The notes under the pieces: model-generated
The model's input: only the letters and a program-made list of their open reading frames with translations
What the model was told of the DNA's origin: nothing
Databases searched by the model: none
Position numbers and translations under genes: made by a program
Shown: in pieces, positions 37,761 through 41,908 of the stretch
Numbering within the stretch: the first letter of the stretch is position 1
How the letters are laid out: each line of letters opens with the position of its first letter
NCBI RefSeq assembly: GCF_018155095.1
Contig: NZ_NAAI01000014.1
Coordinates: 1-41,908, forward strand
Source of the DNA: Bartonella queenslandensis
GTDB lineage: Bacteria > Pseudomonadota > Alphaproteobacteria > Rhizobiales > Rhizobiaceae
Direction: 5' to 3'
Length of the DNA: 41,908 nt

Positions 37761-38152
37761 GTCACAAAAGTGAAGCATAAAGAATCTTATAGGATAGTTT
37801 TTATAAAGGGGAACGTAAAATGGGGGGGCAGAATAAATAGCAGAAACAAATATTCTTTTAATATTTTTTTCCACTCTATGATGAAAAATCAAAAATCTTA
37901 TAAAAATAGCTGCTTCGTCTTTATGGTGTGCAAGTAGGTTAGATGATCTCTTTGTTTGTTATCATCTAAAATAACTTTTCATGTGAGACGTTATTTTAAA
38001 GTGCATAAAGAGTTTGTCTTGAAAAGAATTTTTATCAAGAAGAATCATTTAGAATCACATGTTGATTTATACTGCCTATTGAGAAAAGACAAAGTGAATA
38101 AGAATCGAAGAAAGCAATAAAAATAAAAAGTATTTTTCAATTTTAATTGAGC
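37761..38152. other. Spacer before emrB
   Basis: No gene seen; a 63-codon plus-strand frame at 37746 has no family features. It may contain the emrB transcription end, but I see no strong hairpin. Confidence 0.4.
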
Positions 38153-39724
38153 TTAGTGACTTGATGGCGAATCCATGAGAGGCGGTATTTTTTTGAGAAA
38201 AATAGTCATAAATGTCAAAATACCAAAGACAATGGTTATGATAAAGAAAATATCACTAAAAGCCATAATCGTTGCTTGTGTGCGTACCATACCAAACAAT
38301 TGAGAAAGAGCAAGCGTATACGAATCAAAGGTTTCTGTTTTGAAGAATAAAGTGAACTTTGAAAGCACTTCAGTTGCTTGTCTGTTTGCGTGGTTGATTG
38401 TTTCGGCTATTCGTTCATAATGGAAGTCTGTGCGTTTTGTCATGAGAGTGCTGATAATGGCAAGTCCTACAGCTCCCCCTAGATTCCGTGTGAGATTAAA
38501 GAGTCCAGAGGCATTTTGCATGCGTTCGGGTGGGAGTGTTCCTAAGGCAATATTATTAACAGGAACCATACATAACATTACAGAAGCACCCCGGAAAACT
38601 TGCGGCCAAAAGAGTTGCCAAAAATCCCAGTTGTCTGTGATAGAACTCGCCATCCAAGTTCCTATTGCAAAGCCTAAAAGTCCTATCGCCATCATCAAAC
38701 GTGCATCCATTCTTGCAGAAAGATATCCGGCAAGAGGGGCCGTTAATAACATGACAAACCCTGAAAGAAACAATGTTTCTCCAATCATGAGGGCATCATA
38801 ATGGCGGATTTGGCTCAAATAGACAGGATAAAGATATGTAAGACCATAAAGGCCTATTCCCAAAGAAAAGGAAAAAATGGAGGCAGCAGAAAAATTAAAA
38901 TTAGAAAAAGTCGTAAGATCAACAATAGGCTCTTTTGCTGTAAATGCGCGCCAGAAGAAGAGGGCGGCAGACAAGATCATGATAATGAATAAGTTTCGAA
39001 TCAGTCGATCATTCAGCCAATCATGACGTGCACCCTCTTCTAGTACATACTCTAAAGTTCCCAGAAAAACAGCCATAGAAATGAGCCCCAACCAGTCAAA
39101 TTTAGCCATGAGAGATGGATTTGCTTTATCAAAATTAATCAATTTCCAAGCGAGAATTGAAATAATAATTCCAAAAGGTACATTGATGAGAAAAAGCCAG
39201 TGCCATGATAAGATATGACAGAGATAACCTCCGACCGTTGGACCAATAGTGGGGGCTAATGTTGCGACTAGTCCAACAATAGGGGTAACAATTGGGCGTT
39301 TGGAGGGAGGAAAAAGAACATAAGAGGCGACAAAAACGCTTGGGATAATTCCTCCACCAATAAAACCTTGCAATGCACGGTAGATAATCATCTCTCCAAT
39401 CGATGTTGCTGTTGCACAAAGAACAGAAGTAATCGTAAACCCGATTGCTGATATGGTGAAGAAAACACGTGTTGAAAGCAATCTTCCTAAGAATCCAGAA
39501 AGGGGTAACATGATAACTTCAGCGATGAGATAGGAGGTTTGAACCCATGAAATTTCTTCAGAGCTTGCAGCAAGACCCGCTTGAACTTCGGCTAAAGAGG
39601 AGGCAACGATTTGTATATCCAAAATCGCCATAAACATGCCAAAAGCCATAACGATGAAAATCACAATGTTACGGATTTCTATACACTTTTGAGACTGTAT
39701 GGGCTTTGGGCTTGAAGATGTCAT
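38153..39724 (-). CDS. emrB: DHA2-family MFS multidrug efflux protein, EmrB type
   Basis: A 523-residue inner-membrane transporter with about 14 hydrophobic helices, typical of the DHA2 (14-TMS) drug:H+ antiporters. Family motifs include AILDIQIVASSLAEVQAGL in the first helix (motif D1-like), RALQGFIGGGIIPSVFVASY (motif B) and LVATLAPTIGPTVGGYL (motif C, the antiporter motif). EmrB works with the periplasmic adaptor EmrA and an outer-membrane channel to expel hydrophobic compounds; no channel gene is seen here. It is the second gene of the emrA-emrB pair, 27 bp after emrA. Confidence 0.92.
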   Translation of the reverse strand: MTSSSPKPIQSQKCIEIRNIVIFIVMAFGMFMAILDIQIVASSLAEVQAGLAASSEEISWVQTSYLIAEVIMLPLSGFLGRLLSTRVFFTISAIGFTITSVLCATATSIGEMIIYRALQGFIGGGIIPSVFVASYVLFPPSKRPIVTPIVGLVATLAPTIGPTVGGYLCHILSWHWLFLINVPFGIIISILAWKLINFDKANPSLMAKFDWLGLISMAVFLGTLEYVLEEGARHDWLNDRLIRNLFIIMILSAALFFWRAFTAKEPIVDLTTFSNFNFSAASIFSFSLGIGLYGLTYLYPVYLSQIRHYDALMIGETLFLSGFVMLLTAPLAGYLSARMDARLMMAIGLLGFAIGTWMASSITDNWDFWQLFWPQVFRGASVMLCMVPVNNIALGTLPPERMQNASGLFNLTRNLGGAVGLAIISTLMTKRTDFHYERIAETINHANRQATEVLSKFTLFFKTETFDSYTLALSQLFGMVRTQATIMAFSDIFFIITIVFGILTFMTIFLKKIPPLMDSPSSH

Positions 39725-39751
39725 ACTAATGCGGTCGTTTGCTTGTTATTA

Positions 39752-40843
39752 TCAAAGACTGTTATCTTGTGGTTTTGTCCGTGTATCAACTTCTACTGAA
39801 ACACTCATTCCTGCTCGGATATGTCCGGTTTTTAAGACTTCTTCTGGAATAGAAATACGTACGGGAATGCGTTGGACAATCTTTGTAAAGTTACCGGTAG
39901 CGTTTTGTGGAGGAAGAAGAGAAAAAACAGCACCTGTTGCGGGCGAAATAGAAAGGACCGTTCCTGTAAAGACTTCATTTTTGAAGGCATCTACAGAAAT
40001 ATAAGCCTTTTGTCCCGCATGAATATTTTGCAACTGTGTTTCTTTATAGTTTGCTTCAATATAAAGTGCATGGATGGGGACTAATGCTGCAAGACGCTGG
40101 CCATTTACAACAAAATCTCCCGTTTTTGCTGTTAAATTTCCTATAATTCCATCAAATGGCGCGCGTATAATGGTTGAATCAAGATCACGTTGTGCTTTTT
40201 CGCGTGAAAGTTCTAAACTCTTTGTTTGGCTTTCTGTTTCACTTCGTTGTGCTTCTAGCACTTGGATATTCGCGCGTGCTGAAGCGATTTGTGCATCCGC
40301 ACGGTTAACATTTGCAATAGCTTGTTCATAAGTTGATTTGGCATCATCAACATTAGATTGAGGAGCATAACGATTGGCTTTCAGTTCTGTTACACGTTTT
40401 AAGGTGAGTTGTGCATTGGTTGCTATGGCTGAAGCGGCTGCTTTTTGCGCTTTTGCATCATCTAAAGCACTATGCGCTGCTGTGATTTGTGCATCAATGC
40501 GTAGAAGTGTTTTTTTCTGTGTGTTAAGACGCGCCTCTGTTTGATCCAAGGCTATTTGATAATCACCATTGTCTAAGTAAAACAAAATATCGTCCTTTTT
40601 TACGACTTGGTTGGCTTTAATAGCAATTTTTTCAATATATCCATTTAATTTAGGCGCAATAGCGGCGATATCTCCTTGCACATAGGCATCTTCAGTGGCC
40701 AGCATATAACGCCAATGTGTTATCCACTTATAGCCAAACCAAAGTACAAAAAGTGCAAAGACAACAAAAAGAGCCTTGATTATTTTTTTTTGTTTCGTTT
40801 TATCGAGATTTTTTGTTGAAGAAATTGTCTCAGATACGGACAT
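39752..40843 (-). CDS. emrA: EmrA-type membrane fusion protein (HlyD family)
   Basis: A 363-residue periplasmic adaptor. Residues about 23-44 are the single membrane anchor, followed by the lipoyl-like hairpin half GDIAAIAPKLNGYIEKIAIK, an alpha-helical coiled-coil hairpin rich in Ala, Gln and Lys (residues about 100-200), the second lipoyl half (STIIRAPFDGIIGNLTAKTG) and a beta-barrel ending in HIRAGMSVSVEVDTR. This is the adaptor that joins EmrB to an outer-membrane channel. First gene of the operon. Confidence 0.93.
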   Translation of the reverse strand: MSVSETISSTKNLDKTKQKKIIKALFVVFALFVLWFGYKWITHWRYMLATEDAYVQGDIAAIAPKLNGYIEKIAIKANQVVKKDDILFYLDNGDYQIALDQTEARLNTQKKTLLRIDAQITAAHSALDDAKAQKAAASAIATNAQLTLKRVTELKANRYAPQSNVDDAKSTYEQAIANVNRADAQIASARANIQVLEAQRSETESQTKSLELSREKAQRDLDSTIIRAPFDGIIGNLTAKTGDFVVNGQRLAALVPIHALYIEANYKETQLQNIHAGQKAYISVDAFKNEVFTGTVLSISPATGAVFSLLPPQNATGNFTKIVQRIPVRISIPEEVLKTGHIRAGMSVSVEVDTRTKPQDNSL

Positions 40844-40887
40844 GATTTACACTTCCAATATTTATGTTCTAATGCATATAGTAAGCC

Positions 40888-40910
40888 TATCACTACAGGG
40901 TAGGGTGATA
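40888..40910. promoter_or_regulatory. Possible operator upstream of emrA
   Basis: TATCAC and GTGATA form an inverted repeat with an 11-base centre, 45 bp upstream of the emrA start. It could be the site of a local regulator, but no such gene adjoins it except zur. Confidence 0.3.
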
Positions 40911-40997
40911 TACATGCAAGGGCGATAAGAGCTTTTCAAATAATAGGTCAATCTCTGACACATAATGCTAAATATATAAACTTGCAAGTTAGAGGTC

Positions 40998-41390
40998 TTA
41001 CTTTGTTGCGCATTTTTTACAAAGACCTCGTATTTCTAGGATGCTTTTGTGCGCTTGGAAGTCAACAGCTTGAACCATTTGTTTTAAACTCGATACAATC
41101 ATTTGATTTTGTATTTCATTGACTGTGTCACAGTTCTCGCAAATGATAAAAGTTGTGAGTTCGTGTTGACATTTTTCAGGATGTAAACAGACCATAAAGG
41201 CATTGACACTTTCAAGACGATGAATACACTTTAATTGTACGAGTTTTTCTAGCGCACGATAAACTTGAAGAGGTGCACGAAAACCTTCTTCACGTAATTG
41301 GTCAAGAATCGCATAAGCACTTAAAGGCCCTTTTGCATTTTTTAAAGTGTTCAAAACCAATGTTTGGTTACGCGTTAGTTTAGATGACAT
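40998..41390 (-). CDS. zur: Zinc uptake regulator Zur (Fur family)
   Basis: A 130-residue Fur-family repressor. The winged helix includes APLQVYRALEKLVQLKCIHR, the form found in Zur rather than Fur; zinc-site residues include Cys/His in CLHPEKCQHE, C84 and C87 in CENC, and C124 and C127 in the terminal CKKC, a structural zinc site. With Zn bound it represses zinc import and zinc-sparing genes. Longer starts exist in the frame, up to 41504; I choose the ATG at 41390, eight bases after AAGGA, because the extension is Arg/Lys-rich and unlike family members. No znuABC is seen here, but the COG0523 operon at 2-4.8 kb is a plausible target. Confidence 0.88.
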   Translation of the reverse strand: MSSKLTRNQTLVLNTLKNAKGPLSAYAILDQLREEGFRAPLQVYRALEKLVQLKCIHRLESVNAFMVCLHPEKCQHELTTFIICENCDTVNEIQNQMIVSSLKQMVQAVDFQAHKSILEIRGLCKKCATK

Positions 41391-41908
41391 TGACATCTTC
41401 CTTTTGCTCTCATGGAAAAGCATAAAGCGTGTGAGATGTTTATGCAATGGTGATTGTAGAATATGTAGCCTGTCTTTTCGTCTTTTACATGATGCACGTT
41501 GCACTATTTAAGGAGGGTTATAACCTGTTGTGAGAGGAGGGGGCTTATGATCTAAGAGCAGCCGGTTATTCCGCAAGAAACTTTCATGCAATTCGTCTTT
41601 ATGAGAGAGCTCTGCTTGTTTATGTTTTTTTTTAAAGTGTGCTGTTTATTTTAAGTTTTTTGGTTGTACAATATATTGCTACACCTATATGTATTAGTAT
41701 TTTAAAATAGAAAAAAAGTGAAAAATGATGTTGACTCTTTAGCTGAAAGAGTACTATATACGTCGAGTAACGAGAGCGGTTTCTGCTTGCGATGGTTGGT
41801 TTTGCTCTTGTTTTATGAACTAAGACTTATCATATATGTAGTGTTTTGCCTTTTAGGTTTTTATTTTACACTTTTTAGTGTATGATGTTTTTTGGTTTTA
41901 AAACGGTT
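41391..41908. other. Right-end spacer
   Basis: Upstream region of zur and beyond; no gene seen to the end of the window. Confidence 0.4.

Noticed and set aside
1..41908. tRNA or rRNA genes
   Set aside because: I looked for T-loop-like GGTTCGAAT blocks and acceptor stems and found none outside coding genes; a tRNA search program could still correct this.

Overview
The window looks like chromosomal DNA of a Bartonella species (Rhizobiales, Alphaproteobacteria). The grounds are low GC, long decayed intergenic regions full of integrase remnants, a type V autotransporter barrel at the left edge, alphaproteobacterial gene neighbourhoods (COG0523 GTPase with WD40 protein, tandem glycine riboswitch with gcvTHP, an ODC with a long structured speF-type leader, Zur) and a locus that resembles the genus-specific Brt RNA / Trp DNA-binding protein pairs described in Bartonella henselae. 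The species cannot be fixed from the sequence alone.

Layout. 1-0.75 kb: C-terminal barrel of an autotransporter with its terminator. 2-4.8 kb, minus strand: creatininase-family amidohydrolase, CobW/COG0523 metal GTPase and a WD40 protein, a probable metal-homeostasis operon. 4.8-9.8 kb: very AT-rich, gene-poor stretch with two related small exported proteins and several integrase remnants. 9.8-11.8 kb: COG4091 oxidoreductase with SAF domain and a divergent MaoC-type dehydratase. 13.1-15.6 kb: metQ-metN-metI methionine importer. 16.1-18.8 kb: exported SH3b protein and asd. 19.2-20.3 kb: HTH regulator preceded by two tandem copies of a roughly 195-nt RNA unit, each with its own near-consensus promoter and upstream palindrome. 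20.8-21.7 kb: Trm112-like and LON-domain proteins. 22.1-26.7 kb: glycine riboswitch plus gcvT-gcvH-gcvP, closed by a strong terminator. 28.3-33.2 kb: alr, fpr, eda and trhO. 34.4-36.7 kb: speF-like leader, ornithine decarboxylase and a GNAT acetyltransferase. 38.1-41.4 kb: emrAB-type efflux pump and the zinc regulator Zur.

The intergenic regions are not random filler. At least a dozen places carry decayed copies of one element: a P4-type tyrosine integrase gene (N-terminal arm-binding domain, sometimes the core-binding and start of the catalytic domain) with a conserved 5' leader of about 200 bp. Two of these copies lie between the 3' end of a housekeeping gene (the COG4091 gene, asd) and a second, decayed copy of that same 3' end, as expected if the elements integrated at gene ends. 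The fpr 3' end is also duplicated, and that duplicate now supplies, in antisense, the end of eda.

The most interesting region is 19.25-20.34 kb. The two RNA units share promoter, spacing and an upstream palindrome (TTGCTT-N5-AAGCAA). The unit next to the regulator can fold so that the GGGGG ribosome-binding site and GTG start of the regulator are paired, and an alternative pairing could free them. This suggests a self-controlled RNA/regulator module.
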